From Candidatus Latescibacterota bacterium (GTDB lineage Bacteria > JAAXHH01), in assembly GCA_012270975.1 (NCBI GenBank), contig JAAXHH010000121.1:160279-224278 (forward strand): DNA of 64,000 nucleotides, in the 5' to 3' direction. The notes below the pieces were generated by a model. That model worked only from the letters and a program-made list of their open reading frames with translations. It searched no databases and was not told where the DNA came from. Shown here piece by piece: positions 1 to 9,593 of this stretch. The position numbers and the translations under genes are program-made. Positions within the stretch are counted from its first letter, which is position 1. Every line of letters starts with the position of its first letter.

Positions 1-1365
1 TTCTACGGCTGGGAGGGATGTCACGACGCGGCGGGATGCTGCCTGGGCTCCTGCACGCATGTATGGAACTACGAGCAGTCCACGGCCTTCCTCTTCGGCG
101 ACCTGGCGCAGACCATGCGCGAAGTGGAATTCGCCCATGCCACCGACGAAAACGGGCTGATGAGCTTCCGCGTCTGGCTTCCACTGGCCAGGGCCCGCAA
201 CTTCAATCGCGCGGCGGCCGACGGCCAGATGGGCTGTGTCATGAAGATGTACCGCGAGTGGCAACTTTCAGGCGACGACGGACGGCTGCGAGCCCTATGG
301 CCCGACGTGAAGAAATCGCTGGCCTTCTGCTGGATACCCGGCGGATGGGACGCCGACCGTGACGGCGTCATGGAAGGCTGCCAGCACAATACAATGGACG
401 TGGAGTACTTCGGTCCCAATCCCCAGATGGAGTTCTGGTACCTAGGCGCCCTGCGCGCCGCGGAAGAGATGGCCCGCTACCTCGGGGACGACGACTTCGC
501 CGGGGAATGCCGGGACCTTTACGAGCGCGGAAGCGCATGGACCGACGCGCATCTCTTCAACGGCGAGTACTACGAACACAAAATCCGGCCGCCGCGTAGC
601 GCGGAAGACATCGCGGAAGGACTGACCGTCGGCATGGGGCCGAAGGATCTGTCGAACCCGGACTACCAGCTCGGTTCTGGCTGCCTGGTGGACCAGCTCG
701 TCGGCCAGTACATGGCCCATGTCTGCGGCCTGGGATACCTAGCGGACTCCGGCAAGGTCCGCAGATCGCACCAGAGCATCCTCGCGTACAACCGGCTGGA
801 GGGCTTCCAGCGTCACACCAACGTCATGCGGTCCTATGTCCTCGGCGACGAGTCGGCGCTGCTCATGGCGTCCTATCCGAAGGACCGCCCCGACAATCCC
901 TTCTCCTACTTCACCGAAGTCATGACCGGTTTCGAATACACCGCGGCCATCGGCATGCTCTACGAGGGCATGGTCGATGAGGGCCTGGCCTGCATCCAGG
1001 ACATCCGCGACCGGTACGACGGCCGCAGGCGCAATCCCTTCGACGAGGCCGAGTGCGGACATCACTATGCCCGGGCCATGGCCGCCTGGGCCGCCCACCT
1101 CGCGCTGACCGGCTTTCACTACTCCGCCGTCACGAAGACCATGACTTTAACCGACCGGCCGGGCCGGTATTTCTGGTCGACCGGATATGCGTGGGGGATG
1201 TGCGTGGTATCGCGTAACGGCGAAGGACTGCGGGCGGAGCTGAGCGTCCTTCATGGAGTACTCAAGCTGTCGTGGATGCGCCTCGGAGATGCGGGCGAGG
1301 CGGCGTTCGATCCGATACTCGAACTGGCAGCGGGTGAAGGCAGGAAGATTCAGATCACCCAGTAA
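1..1365 (+). CDS. GH116-family glycosidase, C-terminal part (5' truncated by window edge)
   Basis: Reading frame 1 is open from the first base to a TAA at 1363-1365, giving about 454 residues with no start in the window. It reads FYGWEGCHDAAGCCLGSC followed by THVWNYEQ near residue 20, the conserved catalytic block of glycoside hydrolase family 116 (bacterial beta-glucosidase/beta-xylosidase and human GBA2). Further GH116-like blocks are NTMDVEYFGPNP (about residue 131) and the C-terminal WSTGYAWGMC region. The family hydrolyses beta-glucosides by a retaining mechanism in an (alpha/alpha)6 barrel. The N-terminal beta-sandwich domain would lie upstream of the window. Substrate cannot be read from the sequence. 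It converges on the next gene with a 49-base gap. Confidence 0.8.
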   Translation, partial: FYGWEGCHDAAGCCLGSCTHVWNYEQSTAFLFGDLAQTMREVEFAHATDENGLMSFRVWLPLARARNFNRAAADGQMGCVMKMYREWQLSGDDGRLRALWPDVKKSLAFCWIPGGWDADRDGVMEGCQHNTMDVEYFGPNPQMEFWYLGALRAAEEMARYLGDDDFAGECRDLYERGSAWTDAHLFNGEYYEHKIRPPRSAEDIAEGLTVGMGPKDLSNPDYQLGSGCLVDQLVGQYMAHVCGLGYLADSGKVRRSHQSILAYNRLEGFQRHTNVMRSYVLGDESALLMASYPKDRPDNPFSYFTEVMTGFEYTAAIGMLYEGMVDEGLACIQDIRDRYDGRRRNPFDEAECGHHYARAMAAWAAHLALTGFHYSAVTKTMTLTDRPGRYFWSTGYAWGMCVVSRNGEGLRAELSVLHGVLKLSWMRLGDAGEAAFDPILELAAGEGRKIQITQ

Positions 1366-1414
1366 TCCGGACCGATTCCTCGTCCCGATCCGGCCTGTTG
1401 CAAGTCGGCCCGGC

Positions 1415-3871
1415 CTACGGCACCACCACCATGAAGTTGACCGACTTGGAGACGGAGATGTTCGTATGCCGGTCCGTCAGCGTCAAGGTCAGCACATACT
1501 CCCCGGCCTCGAGATCCGCGGTATCCAGGGCGGTGTACTCCGCCTCTTCCGCCGAACCCCCCTCGCCTTCGAAGAACGACATAACCGTCTGCATGTCGTC
1601 CGGCCGTCTCGCCCTCCTGTTTCGAAGGGCGGGCATACCCCTGGGCGTGATCTCGTAGAGGGTCTCGTACGAAGTGCGCCCGGCTCCATCCAAATCCAGG
1701 TTGTACACCTCGTAGTATACGTAGACCAGTTGCCCGCGTTGGTACAGCCGGCCCGGATTGGGTACGATGTTCAGTCCCTTGCGAACAAAAGGCCCCGGAC
1801 TCGGTGATGGAGTGATACCGGTGGACAGCTTGAGATCGCTGATGAGCAGGTCGCTGCCGCGGTAGTCGGAGAAGGACACCTGCTTCCTGTATACACCTAC
1901 GCGCTGCGTGGCCTCGTCCCGCATCTCCACGGCCGCAGTGAACGTGCCGGATGGCGTGATCGGGTTTGCGGCCAGCGTAAATGCGGCGCCCTGGAACTCC
2001 TGGCTGGCCGCTTGCCGTTCGAGCCGTGCTATGGGTCCGAACCGGAACTTGCGCGAAAAGGCGGGGGCCTGGACCGAATCGCGCAGGGTAACCTGGTTGT
2101 CGAGCCAGGTCCGGTCGCCCTTTTCGTCGGTAATGTCTCCGAACTGCCAGGCTGGAATGCTGTAGGAGAAATCCACCTCGGTAGCTCCGCCTTCGCCACG
2201 GAAAGAAACCGCGTCGAAGGCGTATTCGAAGGTATCCCCTCCGAAGTCATGCGCGTATACCTCCGGGCTTCGGGCGATCAGAGCGGCGGCCTGTCGACGG
2301 GGGTGGTTCGTATCCTGGGCACCGATGGCATTGGGCTGCATGGAGGCATCACTGCTTTCATCGGCGGTAAGCGTTTCCAGCGGATAATCGAATCGGCCTC
2401 CACCCATCTGGTCCACGAAGAACAGTTCCAGTTTATGGGGCACATACACCCAGCTTTCCGCCATGTACGAAGACCCCATTTCTCTTCTTTGCTTGACGGC
2501 CTGTTCATACAAGAGTTGTTCCAATGGCTTATTACCCACGTTAATATCATCATCCATCGCAGGCGCCCCAAAACCGCTTCGCATCTTCTTGTCTGAATCA
2601 AATACTTTCGACACCTCGCCGCGGTTGACCTTCAACTGGTATCCAAACTGTAGGTTCTGCTCCCGAATCGCGTCCACGGCCGGGTTGTTTGAAGCCATAA
2701 ACAACGCATAAGGATCCTCGTTCGCCCGGACCATGAAGCGACGCCGGTCGTCGGGCGGTCCATATCTGACATGGATTTCACCGCGCCGATCATAGGGAAA
2801 CTTCTTCTCCGAAAAGTGGATACGGGCATACATGACGCGCTGGTAATGTTCCACCAGCCGCTCGTTTTCGATCGTGGCCGGGTTGGCGTCCCGCTCGTTC
2901 CAGAACGTTCGCCAGAGCGCCTCGCGTTCCGGTTCGGATGCCGCCTCCCAGGCTTTCAATTCGTCCGGCGGGGCGACGTGGCTCAGATCCCGATACACCG
3001 CCTGTTCATCGGCGTCCAGCTGCGAGATGTAGGACTCCAGCGCCTCCTGAATTCGATCGTACTGCTGGTCCGATCCCAGCGCCAGTACCTCGAATTGGGA
3101 AAGCATGGTGCGGATCCTGTCCGGCGTATCCTCACCCCACTCTCGTATGATCGCTCTGAGTTCCTCTGCGCCCAGATCGTAGCGCTCGGTTCGGTGACTC
3201 ACGTTGGCGAATCGCAACAACGCCTCGCTGTGTTCCGGGTTTACGCGGTATTGCCGGATATAGGCGGAGATCGCCTTGTCAGGCTCAGGTTCCTCAGGAC
3301 TATCATAACAACGGCCGAGCTGGAAGTACGCGTCAGGATGGGAGGAATCCAGTTCTATCGTTTTAAGGAAATACCTTCTGCCGTCCCTGTCGCCGCCGAT
3401 CAACCGACCCGAGCGCTCCTGGTCCATGTAGGTCATACCTAGATAGTACTGTATGTCCGCGTTTCCTGGATCGCTCTCGGCGGCTTTGCGGTAGGCTTTG
3501 CGGGCATCCAGTCGCCTGTTGGGCAGATCCATGTATACCATGCCCATGCCTACGTGGCCGGGAGCCCAACTCTTGTCCAATTGTACAACTCGTCTGAATG
3601 CTTTAATCGCTTCGCCACGGTTTCCCAGGGCGAACCATGTCATGCCGAGCCAGTAACGGGCGTGAGCAGATCGTCCCTCCTCGCGCACGGCCTGTTGAAG
3701 GCGTGGCAGGGCTTCGTCGTACAGTCCATGTTGATAGAGGGTCCTGCCGGTTTCGAGGGATGACAGGCCGCCTGATCCAAACGTGGAATCCGGCGGGACG
3801 GCCCGGGCATTTGACTGGCCGTACAGGGGGAGTGCGATCACGGCGACCGCCAGGAGCAGGACAACGCGCAT
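1415..3871 (-). CDS. Exported TPR and GWxTD-domain protein
   Basis: 818 residues. The first about 24 residues (MRVVLLLAVAVIALPLYGQS) are a signal peptide, and an AAGGAGG sits 8 bases before the ATG. Residues about 30-250 contain tandem tetratricopeptide repeats (for example ARYWLGMTWFALGNRGEAI, ADIQYYLGMTYMDQ). The middle part has the GWxTD-domain pattern: FWNERDANPATIENE, then YARIHFSEKKFPYDRRGEIHVRYGPPDD, where the eponymous GWxTD is degenerate (FPYDR). The C-terminal about 250 residues look like beta-rich extracellular modules. The GWxTD family is typical of FCB-group and Gemmatimonadota/Latescibacterota genomes; its biochemical function is not known. The gene stands alone, convergent with the glycosidase. 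Confidence 0.82.
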   Translation of the reverse strand: MRVVLLLAVAVIALPLYGQSNARAVPPDSTFGSGGLSSLETGRTLYQHGLYDEALPRLQQAVREEGRSAHARYWLGMTWFALGNRGEAIKAFRRVVQLDKSWAPGHVGMGMVYMDLPNRRLDARKAYRKAAESDPGNADIQYYLGMTYMDQERSGRLIGGDRDGRRYFLKTIELDSSHPDAYFQLGRCYDSPEEPEPDKAISAYIRQYRVNPEHSEALLRFANVSHRTERYDLGAEELRAIIREWGEDTPDRIRTMLSQFEVLALGSDQQYDRIQEALESYISQLDADEQAVYRDLSHVAPPDELKAWEAASEPEREALWRTFWNERDANPATIENERLVEHYQRVMYARIHFSEKKFPYDRRGEIHVRYGPPDDRRRFMVRANEDPYALFMASNNPAVDAIREQNLQFGYQLKVNRGEVSKVFDSDKKMRSGFGAPAMDDDINVGNKPLEQLLYEQAVKQRREMGSSYMAESWVYVPHKLELFFVDQMGGGRFDYPLETLTADESSDASMQPNAIGAQDTNHPRRQAAALIARSPEVYAHDFGGDTFEYAFDAVSFRGEGGATEVDFSYSIPAWQFGDITDEKGDRTWLDNQVTLRDSVQAPAFSRKFRFGPIARLERQAASQEFQGAAFTLAANPITPSGTFTAAVEMRDEATQRVGVYRKQVSFSDYRGSDLLISDLKLSTGITPSPSPGPFVRKGLNIVPNPGRLYQRGQLVYVYYEVYNLDLDGAGRTSYETLYEITPRGMPALRNRRARRPDDMQTVMSFFEGEGGSAEEAEYTALDTADLEAGEYVLTLTLTDRHTNISVSKSVNFMVVVP

Positions 3872-3987
3872 GTCATTATCCTCCTTCGACCGTTCAGGAT
3901 TTGAACTACCTCACCCTTGCCGTATCGCAAGTCGGCTATCTGTTAAGATAACCAAAACAACCCGGACCAACCACCACCTTTTAGCTG

Positions 3988-6522
3988 TTATCCCACCCGC
4001 AAGGTTTCCACCGGATCCGTTCCTGCCGCCCGAAGTGTCTGGGAACTGACGGTAATCCAGGCGATCAGCAACCCGAGCAGACCCGCGGCCGGGAACAGCA
4101 GCAGAGAAATATCCGTGTGATATGCGAAATCCCGAAGCCATCGGTGCATGAAGACGTAAGCCACCGGCCAGGCGATGATATTGGCGACCGCGACCAGGAC
4201 GGTGGTTTCCTTAGAAAGCAGCAGGATGAGGCGCCCCACCGGCGCGCCCAGGGTCTTTCGTATGCCGATTTCCCGGGTGCGTTGCCGAGTCGTGAATACG
4301 GCCAGCCCGAACAGACCCAGGCACGCCGTGAATACGGCCAATGCGGCAAACAGGGTGACCACCCGGCCCTGCAGTCGATCCGACCGATAGAGCCGATCCA
4401 CGTCGTCTTCGAGAAACGTGTACGTGAAGGGGATATCGGGTGTCGATTCCTTCCAGAGCCCTTCCAGGTTCCGTAGCGTTTCGGTCGGATTGCCGGGCTC
4501 TAACCGGATGGCGACGATTCCGCTGCCAGGGACCGTGATCAGTAGCGGTTCGATCGGGTCGTGCAAACTCTTGAGATGGAAGTCCTCCACGACACCGACC
4601 ACCCGAATTTGTATACCTGCTATCCCGACGAAACGCTCTATCGCTTCCTCCGGAGACGACCATCCCAGGCGTCTGGCCGCCTCTTCGTTGAGCAGGCAGC
4701 CATCGATGACGGATTGAACACTGCCATCAGGTTGTGGTATCAGCCTGAGATCTCGTTCGAAGGATACGTCCCGCCCGCCCAGTAGTCTGAGACCGAGGGT
4801 GCTGACGTAACCGCCTGTCGTGGCCACCATCTGCATTTGCTCGGGTTGCGCTTCGGGGTCGTCTCCGCGCCCCACCGGCACGAACTGCAGCCTTCCCCGG
4901 CCGGCCGCGCGTCCGGGAATGTAATTCGCGCTGGTGACGCTGGTTACCCCTGCTTGTTGTGGAATCCGATTGATGACCAGGTTGAAATCCATGCCCTCGA
5001 TTTCAGGAAAGACCACGACGTGTTCCTTTTCGAATCCAGGATGTCTGTCCCGCATGAATCCGAGCTGCTGATACACGATGCCGGTCCCGATCATGAGCGC
5101 TATGGCAATCGAGAACTGAACGACCACCAGCGTCCTCCTCAGTGCGACCGCATCGGCTGTTTTCGAAGCGCCGCCAAAGACTGTAGCCGGCGCGATCCGG
5201 GAGAGCAGCAGCGCCGGATACCCTCCGGCGAGTACGCCGACGATGAAAATGATGCCGATACCTCCAAGGACGGACCACGGCTCGAGTGACGGCATGGACA
5301 ACGCGTAACCGGTCATGGATCGAAACACGGGCAGGATCGCCCACAGTATGCCCAGGGCAATGAGGAATACGATACCGCTGAAGAGGATCGTTTCGCCCAT
5401 GAACTGGCGGACGATCTGTTCCCGCGTCGCGCCGACAGCCTTTCGCAAGGCGATCTCCCGGGCGCGGGTGATGGTCCGGACAATGGCCAGATTCGTAAAG
5501 TTCATGCACGCGATCAGCAGGATGAAGACCGCGATCGCCATCAGCATCCAGATAAACATTACGTTGCCGTTCGATTCCATCTCGTGTTCCAGGTTGGAGT
5601 AGAGGTGGATATCGTAGAGCGGCTGCAGCCTGTACGGCTCCGGGAGGGCTATCGAGCGAATTTCAGCGGGCAGATGTTCTTCGAGACGCGCCTGAAGTTG
5701 TGCTTCTATTTCATCCGCCGACGGGGCGCCGGTTGGAAGCCGGAGGTACACATAGACCGTTTTGAACAGCCGCCCCAACCAGCCTTCCGTCGGGCCCGGC
5801 ACGGTTCCTGCAGGCAGAAGGAGATACGTATAGAACCAGTTGCGTCCTGTCCAACTCGTTAACAGGCCTAGCGGGTCCCCCCTGGCCGATTCGGTGGTCA
5901 TGGAAACGTAGAAATCGGGATGGTAATGCGCGTAGGGGGCCGGATCTTCCATGACGGCCGTGATGGTGAACGAAAACATGTTGTCGCCGGTGATCACCTT
6001 CCCGATCGGATCTTCTTCACCAAAGTATTTGCGGGCCATGGATGCGCTGATGACCATCGTGTTCGGCGCGGTGAGAGCGGTGGCGGGATTGCCTCGTACG
6101 AGGGGTACGTCGAATACGTCGAAGAGGTTGCCGTCGGCCCAGTACACCTGCTGCTCGTAGAAACGCCTGGTCTCCGTTGCGAAGAGCCACTGACCGATCG
6201 TTCCGCGCAGACGCACGACTTCCTGTACCTGGGGAAGTTGTTCTTCGATGAGAGTTCCCAACGCACCGGGCGTCCGGGCCGTCCTGTCCGTGACGATGCG
6301 ATAGATGCGGTCCCCCTGGGTGTTGTGCTGATCGTAGCTCAGTTCGTCACGGACGTACAGCAGAATGATCAGGCAGCACGCCATGCCGATGGCGAAGCCC
6401 ATGACGTTGATCGCAGAATGGGCCCTTGACCCGAGGCTATGCCGCCATGCAGCGAGCAGGTAATGTCCCGCCGTAGACAGCATGCGCTCACGTCTGAAAG
6501 CGATTCTTCCCATCGTTTTCAT
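3988..6522 (-). CDS. MacB/FtsX-type ABC transporter permease
   Basis: 844 residues. It has one membrane segment near residues 38-57, a periplasmic MacB-PCD-like domain, then a three-helix FtsX block (starting VMFIWMLMAIAVFILLIA, about residue 290), and a second PCD/FtsX half (LVVVQFSIAIALMIGT and the C-terminal FAALAVFTACLGLFGLAVF). The double FtsX arrangement with the motif TREIGIRKTLGA is typical of the 800-residue permeases of Bacteroidota, Acidobacteriota and related phyla. These proteins act in mechanotransmission or export with a LolD-like ATPase. That partner is the next gene upstream, separated by one base (ATPase stop at 6524, this start at 6522), so the two are clearly one operon. 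The substrate is unknown. Confidence 0.88.
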   Translation of the reverse strand: MKTMGRIAFRRERMLSTAGHYLLAAWRHSLGSRAHSAINVMGFAIGMACCLIILLYVRDELSYDQHNTQGDRIYRIVTDRTARTPGALGTLIEEQLPQVQEVVRLRGTIGQWLFATETRRFYEQQVYWADGNLFDVFDVPLVRGNPATALTAPNTMVISASMARKYFGEEDPIGKVITGDNMFSFTITAVMEDPAPYAHYHPDFYVSMTTESARGDPLGLLTSWTGRNWFYTYLLLPAGTVPGPTEGWLGRLFKTVYVYLRLPTGAPSADEIEAQLQARLEEHLPAEIRSIALPEPYRLQPLYDIHLYSNLEHEMESNGNVMFIWMLMAIAVFILLIACMNFTNLAIVRTITRAREIALRKAVGATREQIVRQFMGETILFSGIVFLIALGILWAILPVFRSMTGYALSMPSLEPWSVLGGIGIIFIVGVLAGGYPALLLSRIAPATVFGGASKTADAVALRRTLVVVQFSIAIALMIGTGIVYQQLGFMRDRHPGFEKEHVVVFPEIEGMDFNLVINRIPQQAGVTSVTSANYIPGRAAGRGRLQFVPVGRGDDPEAQPEQMQMVATTGGYVSTLGLRLLGGRDVSFERDLRLIPQPDGSVQSVIDGCLLNEEAARRLGWSSPEEAIERFVGIAGIQIRVVGVVEDFHLKSLHDPIEPLLITVPGSGIVAIRLEPGNPTETLRNLEGLWKESTPDIPFTYTFLEDDVDRLYRSDRLQGRVVTLFAALAVFTACLGLFGLAVFTTRQRTREIGIRKTLGAPVGRLILLLSKETTVLVAVANIIAWPVAYVFMHRWLRDFAYHTDISLLLFPAAGLLGLLIAWITVSSQTLRAAGTDPVETLRVG

Positions 6523-6523
6523 C

Positions 6524-7201
6524 TTACGCCTCCCCGTTCACGATGCGTCCGTCGAAGAGCCGGATGGTCCGGTGGGCGTGGTCGGCCAGCGCCTGGTCGT
6601 GGGTCACCATGATGATGGTCGTGCCCGCCTCGTTCAGGCCGTTCAGCAGTTCCATCACCTCCGCGCCGTTGGCCGAGTCCAGGTTACCCGTGGGCTCGTC
6701 CGCCAGGATCAGCTTCGGGTTGCCGATGACCGCCCGCGCCACGGCCACGCGCTGCTGCTGCCCGCCGGAAAGCTGCTGCGGGAAGTGATTCCTCCGGTGC
6801 GGGATCTGCATGTGCTCCATGGCCGCTTCCACCCGTGCCTTGCGCTCCGCCTTGGAGGTGCCCAGGTAGATCAGCGGCAGCTCGATGTTCTCGTAGACGG
6901 TGAGCTCGTCGATCAGGTTGAAGCTCTGGAAGACGAAGCCGATGTTGTTCTTGCGCAGGTTGGCTCTTTGCCGCTCGGAGTGGCCGGACACTTCCTCGCC
7001 GACGAAGTGGTACTCCCCGCCCGTGGGGTTGTCGAGGAGGCCGAGGATGTTGAGGAGGGTGGACTTGCCGCAGCCCGAGGGTCCCATGACGGCCACGAAC
7101 TCTCCTTCGTTCACGGTCATGGTCACGTCGTTCAGCGCCGTGGTCTCCACCTCTTCGGTCGCGTAAAGCTTCTTGAGGTTCTTAGTCTCAATCATCATCA
7201 C
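6524..7201 (-). CDS. LolD/MacB-type ABC transporter ATPase
   Basis: 225 residues, the usual length for LolD/MacB/FtsE-type ATPases. Walker A GPSGCGKST at residues 40-48, Q-loop FQSFNL at 91-96, signature LSGGQQQR at 144-151, Walker B LILADEP at 164-170, and a switch histidine in VTHDQ. Three ATG codons run in tandem at the start; the first is placed 6 bases after a strong AGGAGG, so it is chosen. It powers the FtsX-type permease directly downstream. The two together form a type VII ABC system of the macrolide/lipoprotein class, but no periplasmic adaptor (MacA-like) is present next to them. Confidence 0.92.
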   Translation of the reverse strand: MMMIETKNLKKLYATEEVETTALNDVTMTVNEGEFVAVMGPSGCGKSTLLNILGLLDNPTGGEYHFVGEEVSGHSERQRANLRKNNIGFVFQSFNLIDELTVYENIELPLIYLGTSKAERKARVEAAMEHMQIPHRRNHFPQQLSGGQQQRVAVARAVIGNPKLILADEPTGNLDSANGAEVMELLNGLNEAGTTIIMVTHDQALADHAHRTIRLFDGRIVNGEA

Positions 7202-7204
7202 ACG

Positions 7205-7212
7205 CCTCCTTT
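7205..7212 (-). promoter_or_regulatory. Strong Shine-Dalgarno for the LolD-like ATPase
   Basis: On the minus strand AAAAGGAGG precedes the first of three consecutive ATG codons with a spacing of about 6 bases. It decides the start at 7201 rather than the second or third ATG. Confidence 0.7.
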
Positions 7213-7408
7213 TGCGGTTGAGTCTGCTATGCGCCGCTCCTTAATCATTCGACTTACGAACAATGCGCGTTGTTTCGTTCCGATGTGAGGATATATGGTG
7301 TCTTAGGGTATCGGTCTCTACTCGGTCTGTATTACAGTATCAAATCGGGTAACGTCTCAATCACTCTTGTGATTCGGAGAGATCATGAAGACAAGCTTCA
7401 AGCCCGAT

Positions 7409-8458
7409 TCACTCCCCCCTCGGACCGGTGACATCCCTGTGGAGGAAGAGCCAGAAGGCAGCCGCACCGGAGACGACGGTGTAGGCAAGCATGATGAGGA
7501 ACGGGTTGAGGTCCATATCTAGGAAGGAAGCGAGGGCGCCAGCGCCTTCTCCCGCTGGGAGCGGGAAGGTACTCGCCCAGACCATCGTGACGTTGGGCGC
7601 GAGCAGGAAGTTTCCAATGTTCAGGCCGAGTAAATCGGCAAGGGGACTGAAGACCGTGAGTTCGAAGAGGAAATGCACGAGTGAAATCGAAACACCGGCC
7701 ATCCCCGACGCCGTCAGCACCGTAAAGAACGTGGCCACAGCGATGTATGGAAGCAGCACGAGGATCAACTTGCCGAACGCCAGCGCCGCCGAAGACCACT
7801 GGCCGGAATCCGCGGCAACCACGTCTTCGCCGATCAGGAGCGTCGCCGCCATACTGCCGGCCACGACCGACAGGGATACGACGAGCAGGCCGGCGGCCAG
7901 CGTGAGTGCGATCGACAGGACCTTCGCGCCCAGGAACTCCCAGCGTCTTGCCCCCCTGGTCAAGGCCGGGCGGAAGGTACCCAGACCGTATTCGGCGCCA
8001 ATAGCCGACGAAGCGAGTATCATGACCAGAATGGGCAGAATGAACGCAACGGCATTCAGCCCGCTGGTCAGGCTGCCGGGAAGGATCAGGTTGTTCGTGA
8101 TATGCCGGCTTCTGGCGGCATCCTCGTCGCGGATGCCGGGACACCGCTCCCGGAGAGATTCTACTTCCCGGAGGGCCTGTTCCCGGAATTCGTCCGGAAC
8201 GTCCGCCAGAAGGGAATCGACCTTCCCGCCCTCGATGTCGTCGCAGGAAACCCGGATGCTCGACTCTACTCCATCCGCGTCCGCCGGAATCGAGACGAAG
8301 ACGTACATATCGAGAGGTACAAACAAGAATACCGCGTAGGTACCCCACAGCCGGAGTTGGGGTATGGCGACGAGTACGGCCAAGAGTATCCAGGGCATCC
8401 ATCGCCGCCGGAGCTTGAACCACTCCCATCGCGTGAGGCGCAGTATCTGACGGATCAT
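7409..8458 (-). CDS. ABC-2 type transporter permease
   Basis: 349 residues. One membrane helix lies near the N-terminus (WMPWILLAVLVAIPQL), then an extracytoplasmic domain of roughly 100 residues, followed by about five helices (LTSGLNAVAFILPILVMILASSAIGAE region, LTLAAGLLVVSLSVVAG, LILVLLPYIAVATFFTV, and the C-terminal FLIMLAYTVVSGAAAFWLFL). This matches ABC-2 permeases of the ABC2_membrane_5/NatB/BcrB class. Its ATG overlaps the stop of the upstream ATPase gene by four bases (8455-8458), so the pair is translationally coupled. The substrate cannot be predicted; families of this type export antibiotics, sodium or lipids, or take part in gliding. Confidence 0.85.
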   Translation of the reverse strand: MIRQILRLTRWEWFKLRRRWMPWILLAVLVAIPQLRLWGTYAVFLFVPLDMYVFVSIPADADGVESSIRVSCDDIEGGKVDSLLADVPDEFREQALREVESLRERCPGIRDEDAARSRHITNNLILPGSLTSGLNAVAFILPILVMILASSAIGAEYGLGTFRPALTRGARRWEFLGAKVLSIALTLAAGLLVVSLSVVAGSMAATLLIGEDVVAADSGQWSSAALAFGKLILVLLPYIAVATFFTVLTASGMAGVSISLVHFLFELTVFSPLADLLGLNIGNFLLAPNVTMVWASTFPLPAGEGAGALASFLDMDLNPFLIMLAYTVVSGAAAFWLFLHRDVTGPRGE

Positions 8459-9393
8459 CCAGCCTCCCCGTCACCGCCGCCGGTGACCTTGAAGTAGTAT
8501 TGTTCCAGGGACATCTGCTCCGCCGACATCTCCGCGACGTAGACGTCCGAGCGGCCGAGGACCGCGGTCAGCTCCGGCGAGCGTTCCGCGGGGACCGCGA
8601 CCACAATCGTTCCGTTCTCCACGGTGATCTCCCCGACCCACTCCAGGGCGGACAGTATCTCGATCGCTTTTTCGTTATCGGTGGTACGAACGCGAAGCCG
8701 ATCCCTGGCCAGCGAATGGACCAGGTCATGGATTCCGCCCTGGACGATGAGCCGGCCACGTGAGAGGATGGCGACGCTGTCGCACACCTGCTCGACTTCG
8801 TGCAGCAGGTGGCTCGACAGAAGCACGGTACGGCCCCCGGTTCCGAGGCTTCGGATCAGGTCCCGGATCTCGGCCATGCCGTCCGGGTCCATGCCGTTGG
8901 TGGGCTCGTCCAGGAACAGGATCTCGGGGTCGCCGAGGAGGACATAGGCCAGTCCGAGCCGCTGTTTCATGCCCTGGGAGTAGGTGCGGAAGCGGTCATT
9001 CGCGCGGGCGGCGAGGCCTACCCTTTCAAGCAACTCGTTCAATTCTCCACGGTTACTCTTCCCGGATATTCCCTGGAAGTAGGCGAGGTTGTCGCGGCCG
9101 GACAGGTAGGGATAGAAACAGGGGTTCTCCACTATGGCGCCGGTGCGGCGCAGAGCTTCCCGGTAGGAGATACTCGCGTCCAACAGCCTGAAACGGCCCG
9201 AGGTGGGCTTCACGAGTCCGAGCAGCATGCCCATCGTGGTCGTCTTGCCCGAACCGTTGGGACCAAGCAGCCCGAATATCTGACCGCGCGGCACCGCCAG
9301 CGACAGCCCGTCCACGGCTACGATGCGACCGTAGTGCTTGGTGAGGGATACGGTCTCTATGGCGAGGTCACTGGAAGTCATCTGAGCCGTCAT
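8455..9393 (-). CDS. ABC-2 type transporter ATPase
   Basis: 312 residues, typical of CcmA/NatA/BcrA-type ATPases. Walker A GPNGSGKTT at residues 44-52, signature YSQGMKQRLGLA at about 138-149, Walker B ILFLDEPTNGMDP at about 158-170, H-loop SSHLLHEVE. The C-terminal about 80 residues form the extra domain seen in these ATPases, ending in EQYYFKVTGG. It forms a two-gene operon with the permease that follows. Confidence 0.9.
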   Translation of the reverse strand: MTAQMTSSDLAIETVSLTKHYGRIVAVDGLSLAVPRGQIFGLLGPNGSGKTTTMGMLLGLVKPTSGRFRLLDASISYREALRRTGAIVENPCFYPYLSGRDNLAYFQGISGKSNRGELNELLERVGLAARANDRFRTYSQGMKQRLGLAYVLLGDPEILFLDEPTNGMDPDGMAEIRDLIRSLGTGGRTVLLSSHLLHEVEQVCDSVAILSRGRLIVQGGIHDLVHSLARDRLRVRTTDNEKAIEILSALEWVGEITVENGTIVVAVPAERSPELTAVLGRSDVYVAEMSAEQMSLEQYYFKVTGGGDGEAG

Positions 9394-9593
9394 CTTCGCA
9401 AGTAATGTAGTCTTAAAAGAATGTGGTCCTGGTTCGTCCTTACATTATGAGACGTGCACAATACGAGATCAAGTTTAAGACATACGGTCGGCCTGGGATG
9501 TTTCAACATACTGTCGTAATTCGGTTCGCAGTGCAGCTTGCCCTAAAACCCGGGTCGGGCGAAATATCAATAGCACACCGACCAAGACAATCG